Assembly: GCA_005788815.1 (NCBI GenBank)
Contig: SYAZ01000023.1
Location: forward strand, 1 to 35,536
Direction of reading: 5' to 3'
Length of the DNA stretch: 35,536 nt
From: Actinomycetota bacterium
Lineage (GTDB): Bacteria; Actinomycetota; Acidimicrobiia; Acidimicrobiales; Ilumatobacteraceae
Shown here: in pieces, positions 15,652 to 24,323 of the stretch
Position numbering within the stretch: position 1 is the first letter of the stretch
Layout of the letters: each line of letters opens with the position of its first letter
Program-made: the position numbers and the translations under genes
Notes under the pieces: model-generated
What the model was told of the DNA's origin: nothing
The model's input: the letters and a program-made list of their open reading frames with translations, nothing else
The model's database searches: none

Positions 15652-16907
15652 GTCTCTATCCGATCTTCTAAATCTTCAAAGCGATCGATGCCCCGTAATG
15701 ACGGGAATGCCACCCACCACACTGCGGCGACAACCATGGTTGCTATGCCCCCGCCAATCACTGTGGCTGGCGTTCCCGCCACGCTAGAGACTGCACCTGA
15801 TTCAAATGCTCCCAGCTCATTTGATGCGCCAATGAATACGTTTTCTACTGCGCTAACTCGACCGCGTTTGTCGTCGGGTGTCACAAGTGGCACCAAAGAA
15901 CTTCGAATGAACACACTCACCATGTCAGCGGCGAATATGACAAGCATTGCGATGAACGCAACTAGATATGAGTGCGTTGTGCCAAGGACAATGGTTGAGA
16001 TTCCAAAAATGGCGACTACCACCAACAACGTTCGACCAACATGACGACGGATTGGCCTAAACGCGAGGAATATAGCCATGGTTGCAGCACCAATGCCGCC
16101 GGCTGCACGCAACCATCCGTAGGCCACGTCGCCAACTTTCAATTGTTCTTCTGCAATAACCGGCAACAGTGCAACGGCTCCTCCAAAGAGAACGGCAAAG
16201 AGGTCCAACGAAATAGCAGCCAGCAGCACTGGAGTTTTGCGAATGAACACCAGGCCTTCAACAGCATCGCGAAGAGTTGGACGCTCGAGAGGCACTACTG
16301 ATTCTGCCACTGGAGGCAACTTCACTAACGAGAGGGAAAACATGCCGCCAGCAATGAGAATTGCCGCCACTCCATACGCAAGTGCAGGGTCGACCGCATA
16401 CAGGAATCCACTAACAGCTGGCCCCAAGATGGCAGCGCCGGTCCATGTTGCACTGTAAAAAGCAATGACGCGGGGCAGGCCCCCTGAAGGAGCAATCATT
16501 GCCGCGATGGGACGCAACGCCGGCGATAGGAACGCACGCGACGCACCGAATAACACCGCAATGGCAAAGATTGGCCCGGCCGATGTTGGGTTTGTTAACG
16601 CATAAAACATCAACAAAATAGATGAGATGAATTCTCCAAACTGTGCAACTAGGGAGATCTTCTTGCGGTTGAGCCTGTCCGCGATTGTGCCAGTGACGAG
16701 TACCAGCAATACGGCAGGCATAAATTCCGCAAGTCCGAGCCACCCGATATCTAATTCAGAATCAGTTATATCGAAGATGTGCTTGCCCAATGCGGCAGCC
16801 TGCAACATGACACCTGTTGTCAAAACAAAACTTGAAATGAGAAGCGGGCGTACTCCTGGCGCAGACAACGCTTCACGGGCAGGCATCGTGCCTGGTTGAT
16901 CGGTCAT
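15648..16907 (-). CDS. MFS transporter (EntS-like MFS_3 type)
   Basis: This protein of about 419 residues has around twelve hydrophobic segments and the major facilitator layout. The loop between TM2 and TM3 reads GTIADRLNRKKIS, the classic MFS motif A region, and a similar region (TPDDKRGRVSAVENV) precedes the later helices. The overall form resembles the EntS/MFS_3 drug- or siderophore-exporter branch. It lies in the inner membrane and is probably a proton-coupled exporter or importer of an unknown small molecule. The start at 16907 forms an ATGA overlap with the SDR stop, which makes it preferable to the in-frame ATG at 16919. Its own stop overlaps the start of the molybdopterin enzyme in the same way. 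The likely job is moving a substrate or product of the neighbouring SDR or Mo-enzyme (inference). Confidence 0.88.
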   Translation of the reverse strand: MTDQPGTMPAREALSAPGVRPLLISSFVLTTGVMLQAAALGKHIFDITDSELDIGWLGLAEFMPAVLLVLVTGTIADRLNRKKISLVAQFGEFISSILLMFYALTNPTSAGPIFAIAVLFGASRAFLSPALRPIAAMIAPSGGLPRVIAFYSATWTGAAILGPAVSGFLYAVDPALAYGVAAILIAGGMFSLSLVKLPPVAESVVPLERPTLRDAVEGLVFIRKTPVLLAAISLDLFAVLFGGAVALLPVIAEEQLKVGDVAYGWLRAAGGIGAATMAIFLAFRPIRRHVGRTLLVVVAIFGISTIVLGTTHSYLVAFIAMLVIFAADMVSVFIRSSLVPLVTPDDKRGRVSAVENVFIGASNELGAFESGAVSSVAGTPATVIGGGIATMVVAAVWWVAFPSLRGIDRFEDLEDRIET

Positions 16908-17683
16908 CGAGCAGTCCAACCACCATCAACCACAACAGTTTGTCCTGTCATAAACGATGAGGCATCACTAGCCATGAACAACAATGCTCCATCAAGTTCA
17001 TGTTCAGCACCCATGCGCGGAATCGGCGAGTTCTGCATCACATACTTTTGTGAACTGTCGTCTGTGTCCATTCCTGCTGTCATCTCACTCACAAACCAAC
17101 CCGGGCATAGAGAGTTCACGCGCACACCTTTACGGGCCCACTGCACAGCAATCTCACGTGAGAGGGCAATGACTGCACCTTTGCTCGCGGCGTAGTTCGC
17201 TTGCTTAATTGGAGTTCCTGCAATCATTCCCAAAATGGATGCAACGTTGACGATGGTGCCTCTTCTATTAGCGACCATATTTTCTCCGGCCAGTTTGCAC
17301 AGATGCCAGATCGCAGTGGTGTTCACTTCCATTGTTTCTTCAAACATGTCAAGCGTTTCAGATTCAATTGCAATTTTGTGAGTAATGCCCGCGTTATTCA
17401 CCAAGATGTCAATGCGCCCCAATTTTGCCAAAACTTCTGCGATCAATTTTTCGCGGTCACTTGCCTGAGCAACGTCGCACTGCACAGCAAGCGAGCCAGG
17501 CAAATCGGCAGAGAGAGACTCAAGGCGGTCGATGCGTCGGGCTGTGACCACCACGGTTGCTCCTGCCGCATGCAAGACCCGAGCAAATCGTGCACCCAGA
17601 CCAGAAGACGCTCCCGTGACAATGGCAATTTTGCCGTCGAGACGAAATTGAGCGATGGGGTCAAAAGAAGTATCAGAAGCCAT
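16904..17683 (-). CDS. Short-chain dehydrogenase/reductase (SDR)
   Basis: This is a 259-residue classical SDR, typical length for 3-oxoacyl reductase/gluconate dehydrogenase-like members. The NAD(P)-binding glycine motif TGASSGLG is at 23-30, NNAG at 96-99, and the catalytic residues are Ser149, Tyr164 and Lys168 in NYAASKGA. The CPGWFVSEMT stretch and the C-terminal TGQTVVVDGGW complete the family pattern. An Asp/Asn after strand 2 is absent and Arg49-Arg50 follow instead, which hints at NADP(H). The reaction is oxidation or reduction of an alcohol/ketone pair; the substrate is unknown. It is the first gene of the minus-strand block and overlaps the MFS transporter by four bases. The 36-base gap to the divergent LLM gene must hold the promoters of both. 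Confidence 0.93.
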   Translation of the reverse strand: MASDTSFDPIAQFRLDGKIAIVTGASSGLGARFARVLHAAGATVVVTARRIDRLESLSADLPGSLAVQCDVAQASDREKLIAEVLAKLGRIDILVNNAGITHKIAIESETLDMFEETMEVNTTAIWHLCKLAGENMVANRRGTIVNVASILGMIAGTPIKQANYAASKGAVIALSREIAVQWARKGVRVNSLCPGWFVSEMTAGMDTDDSSQKYVMQNSPIPRMGAEHELDGALLFMASDASSFMTGQTVVVDGGWTAR

Positions 17684-17719
17684 GCGCCGAGGCTATTGCG
17701 TTAGGCCTCATGTGTCAGC

Positions 17720-18634
17720 ATGGAAAACATGAAGGTTCGCATTGGCTATGGCCTGGGGGTAAGAACAACCCTCAATGACACGGGTTTTCTTGATGTCGTA
17801 GACACTTTGGAGCGCCTGCGCTTTGACAGCCTGTGGTTCAGTGAGCGGATTGGTGGAGATGCCCCTGACCCTCTTGTTGCAATGGCTATGGCTGCTGCAC
17901 GTACCACGCGTCTCAAGATTGGCATGAGCGTCATGGTGTTACCTGGCCGTAATCCCATTGTGTTGGCTAAAGAATTAGCAACGCTCGATCGCATGTCAAA
18001 CGGACGACTACTGCCCGCCTTTGGACTCGGAGTAGCCGACGTCCAAGAACAACAAGCGTTCGGTGTTGAACGCACCAAGAGAGCAAAGATGTTCAACGAG
18101 GCACTTGCGATCCTGCGTTCATGTTGGATGGATGATGAAGTCACATTCCACGGCGAGTTTTACAACTACGACAACTTGCGTGTGAATCCAAAACCAAAAC
18201 AACAACCACCCGATGTATGGCTAGGTGGAATTGCCGAGAGTGAATTGAAGCGAGTCGGACGCCTAGCTGACGGATGGCTACCTTCGTTTGTTACTCCGCA
18301 AGACGCAGAAGCAGGTTGGAAGACAATCAGTACTGTTGCTTCCGAACACGACCGCGAAATCGAAGATGAACACTTTGGCGTACTTATCCCCTATGTCATG
18401 GGAGCTGCACCACCACAATTACTTGCTGGCCTCAAAGCACGTCGACCCGACCTAGACGATGTGTCGGTACTTGTTCCTCAAGGATGGAAACAATTGCAAG
18501 ACACCATTCAACAATTCATTGACGTTGGAGCGTCCAAGTTCGTCGTCATTCCTCTTGCAGAACCATCATCAGTTCCCGAATGGAATGCACATCTAGAAGA
18601 AGCAGCAACGCATTTGTTGCCGCTAGAAAACTAG
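17720..18634 (+). CDS. LLM-class (luciferase-like) F420-type oxidoreductase
   Basis: This luciferase-like TIM-barrel enzyme of 304 residues has its hallmark stretch at about 66-105 (KIGMSVMVLPGRNPIVLAKELATLD, then SNGRLLPAFGLGV). The middle has a WLGGIAESELKRVGRLADGWLPSF segment common in actinobacterial F420-dependent members. A second in-frame ATG at 17729 (MKVRIGYG) is an equally good start and gives a more typical N-terminus. The gene stands alone on the plus strand, divergent from the SDR operon. Its TAG stop is immediately followed by the complement of the pepA stop, with no base between. The substrate is unknown, and cofactor F420 is inferred from family membership. Confidence 0.87.
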   Translation: MENMKVRIGYGLGVRTTLNDTGFLDVVDTLERLRFDSLWFSERIGGDAPDPLVAMAMAAARTTRLKIGMSVMVLPGRNPIVLAKELATLDRMSNGRLLPAFGLGVADVQEQQAFGVERTKRAKMFNEALAILRSCWMDDEVTFHGEFYNYDNLRVNPKPKQQPPDVWLGGIAESELKRVGRLADGWLPSFVTPQDAEAGWKTISTVASEHDREIEDEHFGVLIPYVMGAAPPQLLAGLKARRPDLDDVSVLVPQGWKQLQDTIQQFIDVGASKFVVIPLAEPSSVPEWNAHLEEAATHLLPLEN

Positions 18635-20101
18635 TTACTTCTTTTTTGCTGGCTTAGTGAAGTTGGCGCAGAAGTCGATAAGAAGTCGCGTTCCGTAAGC
18701 AGTTGCTCCACGATTGAGCCACCCGTCGTCACCATCGGCATCCATCGGGCCTGCAATATCAAGATGCGCCCAAGGGGTCGTGCCCACAAACTCATGCAAG
18801 AACAATGCTGCGGTAGTTGCACCTGCATAGGGCCCACCAATGTTTCTCATGTCTGCAACGTTTGAATCTAAGAGACGTCGATAATCGTGGAACAACGGTA
18901 ATTCCCACAACAACTCATCTGTGCGAGAACTGGAATCCATCAATTGAGAGACCACACCAGAGTTGTTGCTGAAAACCCCAGCCATCTTCTTGCCCAATGC
19001 TCCAAGACACGCTCCGGTGAGTGTCGCAATGTCAATCATCGCATCGGGCTTTGACTCTGCACCCAGCGATAGGCCATCAGCCAAGATCAAGCGGCCTTCA
19101 GCATCTGTGTTGTGAATCTCAACAGTCTTCTTGTTGCGCATCGTAAGAACATCGCCCAATTTGAGCGCGCTTCCACTTGGCATGTTGTCTGTGCACATGA
19201 GATAGGCCGTGACTTGAGTCTTTACTTTCAACGCACGAAGCGCACCCATTGTCGCCAACACTGCTGCTGCGCCACTCATATCCATTTTCATCATGGCGTG
19301 CATACCGTCGCTGGGCTTGAGCGAAATACCACCCGAGTCGTACATGACGCCTTTGCCGACAAGAACTACTTTTCCTTTTGCCGCTGTTGGCTTGTAGACC
19401 AACTTCACCATGCGCGGTGGCTCTGTGCTGCCAGCGTTGACACCAACGAGACCGCCACATCCCATTGCAATGAGTTGATCTTTGTTGTACACGGTTGCTT
19501 CAAGACCAGAAGCATTAGCGATTGCCACGGCATGTTCTGCAAACTGGCGCGCCGTGAGGTGCGAGGGCGGAGTGTTTGCAAAGTCGCGTGCGGTGCAGAC
19601 CGCAGTAGATGTAGCAATACCCATCAACATGCCTGCTTGCACTTCTGCAGTTTTTTCAGCCGATACCAAAGTGACGGAAGTAAGTTTCGAAAGTCCTGAT
19701 TTATCGTTCTTCAACGCAACCCAACGATGAAGCGCGAGCGCGATTCCTTCTACAACTGCTTGCGTTGGCACTTTTGCACTGCCACGCATAACGCCAGGCA
19801 ATGTGGTGGCCATTGATTCGTATCGTGCACACGCGCGCGCCGCTGTTGCTGCCACATTACGAAGCGCGCTGGTATCTAGATTGCGTACTTCACCGATACC
19901 GACTAGGACACGTACTGCGGTCTTTCCTGCAGCAGGCGGCAAGGTCTGTGTTTGCGACGCCCGTCCTTCAAACCCAAGGGCAGATAATTGTGCACGGTTG
20001 AGGCCAACTCCACCGGGAACAGGACCAGAAGCAGCAACTGGAATAACGATGGCTGCCACTTTGGCAGGAATGGACTTTGATACAGAAAAAGCAGTATGCA
20101 T
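18635..20101 (-). CDS. pepA: Leucyl aminopeptidase (M17 family)
   Basis: This is a 488-residue M17 cytosolic aminopeptidase, of normal length. The two-zinc site and catalytic residues map well to E. coli PepA: Lys250 and Asp255 in VGKGVMYDSGG, catalytic Lys262 in SLKP, Asp273 in MKMDMSGA, and Asp333, Glu335 and catalytic Arg337 in the signature NTDAEGRL. The usual TFDTGG is here MYDSGG, a mild change next to a metal ligand. The N-terminal macro-like domain (1-about 170) is present. It releases N-terminal amino acids, preferably Leu, from peptides in the cytoplasm, normally as a hexamer. The gene converges with the LLM oxidoreductase at zero distance. It lies 46 bases downstream of the adenosyltransferase gene on the same strand. 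Confidence 0.95.
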   Translation of the reverse strand: MHTAFSVSKSIPAKVAAIVIPVAASGPVPGGVGLNRAQLSALGFEGRASQTQTLPPAAGKTAVRVLVGIGEVRNLDTSALRNVAATAARACARYESMATTLPGVMRGSAKVPTQAVVEGIALALHRWVALKNDKSGLSKLTSVTLVSAEKTAEVQAGMLMGIATSTAVCTARDFANTPPSHLTARQFAEHAVAIANASGLEATVYNKDQLIAMGCGGLVGVNAGSTEPPRMVKLVYKPTAAKGKVVLVGKGVMYDSGGISLKPSDGMHAMMKMDMSGAAAVLATMGALRALKVKTQVTAYLMCTDNMPSGSALKLGDVLTMRNKKTVEIHNTDAEGRLILADGLSLGAESKPDAMIDIATLTGACLGALGKKMAGVFSNNSGVVSQLMDSSSRTDELLWELPLFHDYRRLLDSNVADMRNIGGPYAGATTAALFLHEFVGTTPWAHLDIAGPMDADGDDGWLNRGATAYGTRLLIDFCANFTKPAKKK

Positions 20102-20147
20102 AGCCCCACTCTATGTGGCGGCGCTCACTGCCCTATCGCCGAAGCAA

Positions 20148-20693
20148 CTACAGGCTCTTTACTGGCCGCGAAACGCCCTCTTGCCAGCGAGCCATTGTCC
20201 ACAACAAGTCTGACAAACGATTCAAATACGGCACCACATAACTAGGTGGTGGAGCAGCACCAAATGCTTGACGTTCGGCTCGGCGCACTGTGGTGCGCGC
20301 AAAGTCCAACCATGCAGATACTGGGTGCTCGCCGGGAACCACGAACTCAGTTGGGGGATCAAACTTTGTATCAAGGTCGTCGATGATGGCTTCCAAACGG
20401 TCCACCATCTCGGAAGTGACGCAACTCTTACCAGGCGTAAGTTTGTGACGATTTTCTGGCAGTGTCGCAAGTTCGGCCATGAGGACATACAAGTCCTTCA
20501 TCATCGGAACAACGATGGCGTCTACTTCTGAACCATGACCCGCTGCAGTGCGAACAAGACCGATGACAGCTTGTGCTTCATCGACTGCCCCGTATGCGCG
20601 TGGCAATTCAGAATCCTTCGGTACTCGGCCTCCATAAAAGAGGCCTGTTGTGCCGTCGTCGCCTTCTCGGGTGTAGATCTTCTCGCGAGCCAT
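20148..20693 (-). CDS. Cob(I)yrinic acid a,c-diamide adenosyltransferase, PduO type
   Basis: This 181-residue protein matches PduO/MMAB-type ATP:corrinoid adenosyltransferases. The ATP-binding YTREGDDGTTGLF is at 7-19 and an Ala-Val-Asp-Glu stretch follows (AYGAVDEA, 33-40). FARTTVRRAER is at 131-141 and YLNRLSDLLW at 156-165. It transfers the 5'-deoxyadenosyl group of ATP to cob(I)alamin, making coenzyme B12 for mutases and related enzymes. The start at 20693 gives the family's usual N-terminus; an in-frame extension to 20975 runs into metH on the other strand and is rejected. It is divergent from the cobalamin-dependent metH, a functional pairing around corrinoid use, and upstream of pepA. 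No adenosylcobalamin-dependent mutase gene is seen in the window. Confidence 0.92.
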   Translation of the reverse strand: MAREKIYTREGDDGTTGLFYGGRVPKDSELPRAYGAVDEAQAVIGLVRTAAGHGSEVDAIVVPMMKDLYVLMAELATLPENRHKLTPGKSCVTSEMVDRLEAIIDDLDTKFDPPTEFVVPGEHPVSAWLDFARTTVRRAERQAFGAAPPPSYVVPYLNRLSDLLWTMARWQEGVSRPVKSL

Positions 20694-20729
20694 GCCATTG
20701 ACTCTAAGGGGTAGGGCTCGTCTACGGCA

Positions 20730-20781
20730 GGTTTCACACCTCATATTTGCCACAGAGACAAGCACCACTATGGGTTTCACA
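20730..20781. repeat. 9-base direct repeat between the adenosyltransferase and metH genes
   Basis: GGTTTCACA occurs at 20730-20738 and again at 20773-20781, 43 bases apart (about four helical turns), in the shared region between the divergent genes. It could be a pair of regulator sites. No B12 or SAM riboswitch fold was recognised in this short leader. Confidence 0.35.
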
Positions 20782-20798
20782 AGTAGCGTGGAGCAGTC

Positions 20799-23700
20799 AT
20801 GAGTCGCCAGCCCTACCTCGAAGCCGTCAACGAACGAGTCATCGTTTTTGATGGAGCTTTCGGAACTTTCGTACAAGATCTCGATCTCGGTCCAGAGGAC
20901 TTTGGTGGTGAGTCCCTCGAAGGCTGTAACGAGATGCTGTGCCTCACTCGTCCCGACGTCATCGAGTCTATGCACCGTGCTTTCCTCGACGTTGGAGTTG
21001 ATGCAATCGAAACAGCCAGCTTTGGCAGCTTCTCCACTGTCTTGGCTGAGTACAACATCTCAGACCAGGCCTATGAACTCAACGTTGCCGCCGCCTCTAT
21101 CGCTCGCCGCGTCGCCGACTCGTATGAATCCGATGGTCGCCCACGTTATGTAGCCGGAAGTATCGGACCTGGCACAAAGTTGCCAAGCCTTGGCCATATT
21201 GACTTCGTTACGTTGCGCGATTCATATGAAGAACAAGCTCGCGGCCTCATCGATGGTGGTGCAGATCTTTTCCTCATTGAAACGTGCATGGACTTGTTGC
21301 AGATCAAGGCAGCCATGCAGGCATGTCGTCGTGCAATGTCTGCATGTGGCCGCACGCTTCCCATCCAGGTGCAAGTCACCATGGAAACAACTGGACGCAT
21401 GTTGGTCGGCACCGAGATTGGCGCGGCGTACGCATCGCTACAAGCAATGAAGCCAGACATCATCGGCATCAACTGCGCAACAGGTCCTTCTGAAATGCAA
21501 GAACACTTGCGGTATCTCAGCCAGCACTCGCAAATCCCCATCAGTGTTTTGCCAAACGCCGGATTGCCAAGCGTTGTCGACGGCAAAACACACTACGACC
21601 TCACTCCCGAACAACTTGCCGAATTTCATCGCCGCCACGTGGCTGATCTTGGTATTGGCATTGTTGGTGGTTGCTGTGGAACAACTCCCGAACACTTACG
21701 TCAAGTAGTCGAGGCGGTACGTGGTGTTGCTCTCAAACACCGCACACCAGATTTTGAACCAAGCGTGTCTTCGTTGTACTCCCCTGTCACGCTTGCTCAG
21801 GACAACAGCTTCCTCATTATTGGTGAACGCACCAACGCAAATGGTTCGAAAGCATTTCGTGATGCAATGTTGCGCGAAGACTGGGACACATGCTTGAAGA
21901 TGGCAACCGAGCAAATTCGTGAAGGTTCTCACGTGCTCGACGTATGTGTTGACTATGTAGGTCACGACGGCACCGTCGACATGAATCACATTGCGTCACG
22001 TTTCGCCAGCCAGGCAAGTGTTCCACTTGTTCTTGACTCCACTGAACCAGAAGTTATGGAAGCCGGACTTCTTCACACCGGTGGACGAAGCATCTTAAAC
22101 TCAGCCAACTTGGAAGACGGCGAAGCCCCTGGCAGTCGCCTCGATCGAGTATTCACATTGGCTCGCGACTACGGCGCAGCAGTGATTTGTCTTCTCATCG
22201 ACGAACGCGGGCAAGCACGCGATGTGGAATGGAAGATGGAAGTTGCGCACCGCATCCACAAGATTGCTACGGAGCGGTACGGTCTTTCTGCAAGCGACCT
22301 TATTTTCGATGCGCTCACCTTCCCCATCGGAACCGGCGACGAAGACCTTCGTAAAGATGGCATCGCCACACTCGAAGCAATCAAACGCATCAAGAGCGAA
22401 ATCCCTGGTGCATTCACCACTCTTGGTCTTTCTAATGTGAGTTTTGGTCTGAGCCCTGCAACTCGTCAGGTGCTCAATAGTGTTTTCTTGCACGAAGCCC
22501 GTGAAGTGGGTCTCGACTCAGCAATCGTTCATGCTTCAAAGATTCTTCCGCTGTCGCGCATTCCCGACGAACAGATTGAAGTCTGCACAGACCTTATTTT
22601 CGACCGCCGTTCGCAGGGTTACGACCCGCTGACAAAACTTCTTGAGATATTCGCCGACGTCTCCACTATCGATGCAGTCAAAGAAGATCGCACCGACTGG
22701 ACAATCGAGCAGATCCTGCGCCAACGCATTATTGACGGCGAGCGCGAAGGTCTCATCGGCGACCTTGACGCCGCACGTAGCCAGGGCATTGCACCACTTG
22801 ACATCATTAATGAAGTGCTGCTTGATGGCATGCGCGAAGTGGGCGAACTGTTTGGTTCTGGCCGCATGCAATTGCCTTTCGTATTGCAAAGCGCCGAAAC
22901 AATGAAGACCGCAGTGGCCCACCTTGAACAGTTCATGGAAAAGACCGGCGAAAGCACATCCAAAGGAAAACTTGTGTTGGCCACCGTGAAGGGCGACGTG
23001 CACGACATCGGCAAGAACTTGGTCGACATTATTTGCACCAACAATGGCTACGAAGTGCACAACATTGGTATCAAAATTGGTATCAACGAAATGATTGAGA
23101 AAGTTAAGGAAGTTGGAGCTGACGCCCTTGGTATGAGTGGTCTCCTTGTAAAGAGCACCATCATCATGCGCGACAATCTCCTTGAACTAAATGAACAGGG
23201 CCTCAGCGACATACCAGTACTTCTTGGAGGTGCCGCTCTCACGCGTAGTTACGTGGAACAAGACTTGCGCAAGATCTACAACGGTCGCGTACTGTACGGC
23301 AAAGATGCTTTCGAAGGTCTCTCCACTCTCGACAAATTGATGGATATCAAGAATTCAGGAATTAATGATCCAGATTTCGGTCGCAAGGTAGGCGAACGTC
23401 GTATTCCTCGTCGCGAACAGGTTGAAGTAGATCCATCTTCGCTGCCTGCACGTTCACCAGAGGTTGAAATAGACAACAGAGTCTTTACCCCACCATTCCT
23501 TGGCTCAAAGGTTGTGAAGGGCATCGGTATTGATGAGATTGCTGAATACATCAACGAGACCGCCCTCTACCGCAACCAATGGCAGTACCGCCCTAATGCT
23601 GGCGAGACCGACGAAGACTTCAAATCACGTATTCGCCCCATCCTGCGTCAACAATTGTCAGATGCAAAAGCAAGTGGTGTCCTCGTTCCACAACTTGTGT

Positions 23701-24278
23701 ACGGCTACTTCCCTGTTAATGCCGACGGTGATGACCTTGTGGTCTACACCGACGACACTCGCACTACAGAACAAACACGGTTCCATTATCCACGTCAAAA
23801 AGTTGCACCATTTATGTGCATCTCTGACTTCTTCCGCTCCGTTGAATCTGGTGAACCAGATTATGCAGCGTTCCACATTGTCACCATGGGTCAACCCGTC
23901 AGTGAAAAGGCCGCTGAACTATTCGCAGCAAACAAGTACCAGGATTATCTCGAACTTCACGGCATCGGTGTAGAAATGGCTGAAGCACTAGCTGAATACT
24001 GGCACCATCGCATTCGTACTGAGTGGGGCTTCGTCGATGAAGACGGCCCTACTATTGCTGGACTATTCCGTCAGCAATACCGAGGTGGTCGTTACAGCTG
24101 GGGCTACCCCGCATGTCCAGATCTAGAAGACAATGCACGCGTTGCAGAACTTCTTGAGGCAGGCCGAATTGGTATTGAAGTGAGTGAAGAAACTGGATGG
24201 CAGTACCAACCAGAACAAACGACTTCAGCGATTATCTGTCATCACCCGAAGTCGAAGTACTTCGTCGCTCGCGACTAA
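20799..24278 (+). CDS. metH: Cobalamin-dependent methionine synthase MetH
   Basis: This is a full-length four-module MetH (1159 residues). Module 1 binds homocysteine through zinc: Cys226 in GINCATGP and Cys292-Cys293 in GGCCGTTPEH. Module 2, the methyltetrahydrofolate (pterin-binding) domain, begins at FLIIGERTNANG (about 338-349). Module 3 is the cobalamin cap plus Rossmann domain, with DVHDIG at 733-738 giving lower-ligand His735. Module 4 is the S-adenosylmethionine reactivation domain, ending with the RGGRYSWGYPACPD segment at about 1095-1108. It transfers the methyl group of methyltetrahydrofolate to homocysteine via methylcobalamin. GGAG (20790-20793) precedes the ATG. The adjacent divergent gene makes adenosylcobalamin, so this locus centres on corrinoid use. 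Confidence 0.98.
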   Translation: MSRQPYLEAVNERVIVFDGAFGTFVQDLDLGPEDFGGESLEGCNEMLCLTRPDVIESMHRAFLDVGVDAIETASFGSFSTVLAEYNISDQAYELNVAAASIARRVADSYESDGRPRYVAGSIGPGTKLPSLGHIDFVTLRDSYEEQARGLIDGGADLFLIETCMDLLQIKAAMQACRRAMSACGRTLPIQVQVTMETTGRMLVGTEIGAAYASLQAMKPDIIGINCATGPSEMQEHLRYLSQHSQIPISVLPNAGLPSVVDGKTHYDLTPEQLAEFHRRHVADLGIGIVGGCCGTTPEHLRQVVEAVRGVALKHRTPDFEPSVSSLYSPVTLAQDNSFLIIGERTNANGSKAFRDAMLREDWDTCLKMATEQIREGSHVLDVCVDYVGHDGTVDMNHIASRFASQASVPLVLDSTEPEVMEAGLLHTGGRSILNSANLEDGEAPGSRLDRVFTLARDYGAAVICLLIDERGQARDVEWKMEVAHRIHKIATERYGLSASDLIFDALTFPIGTGDEDLRKDGIATLEAIKRIKSEIPGAFTTLGLSNVSFGLSPATRQVLNSVFLHEAREVGLDSAIVHASKILPLSRIPDEQIEVCTDLIFDRRSQGYDPLTKLLEIFADVSTIDAVKEDRTDWTIEQILRQRIIDGEREGLIGDLDAARSQGIAPLDIINEVLLDGMREVGELFGSGRMQLPFVLQSAETMKTAVAHLEQFMEKTGESTSKGKLVLATVKGDVHDIGKNLVDIICTNNGYEVHNIGIKIGINEMIEKVKEVGADALGMSGLLVKSTIIMRDNLLELNEQGLSDIPVLLGGAALTRSYVEQDLRKIYNGRVLYGKDAFEGLSTLDKLMDIKNSGINDPDFGRKVGERRIPRREQVEVDPSSLPARSPEVEIDNRVFTPPFLGSKVVKGIGIDEIAEYINETALYRNQWQYRPNAGETDEDFKSRIRPILRQQLSDAKASGVLVPQLVYGYFPVNADGDDLVVYTDDTRTTEQTRFHYPRQKVAPFMCISDFFRSVESGEPDYAAFHIVTMGQPVSEKAAELFAANKYQDYLELHGIGVEMAEALAEYWHHRIRTEWGFVDEDGPTIAGLFRQQYRGGRYSWGYPACPDLEDNARVAELLEAGRIGIEVSEETGWQYQPEQTTSAIICHHPKSKYFVARD

Positions 24279-24323
24279 GCCTTCGGCTCGTTCCACCTCA
24301 CCTCTGCAAGATTAGATAGGACA

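Noticed and set aside
20694-20798. Cobalamin, SAM or SAH riboswitch upstream of metH
   Set aside because: The leader is short and no convincing conserved box or fold could be seen; GCCACAG differs from the B12 box and stands alone.
20694-20975. Longer adenosyltransferase reading frame starting at 20975
   Set aside because: It would run antisense through the metH start; the family N-terminus begins at 20693.
24275-24295. AGCC-TTC-GGCT hairpin after metH as a terminator
   Set aside because: Four-base stem with no following T-run; it may be chance.
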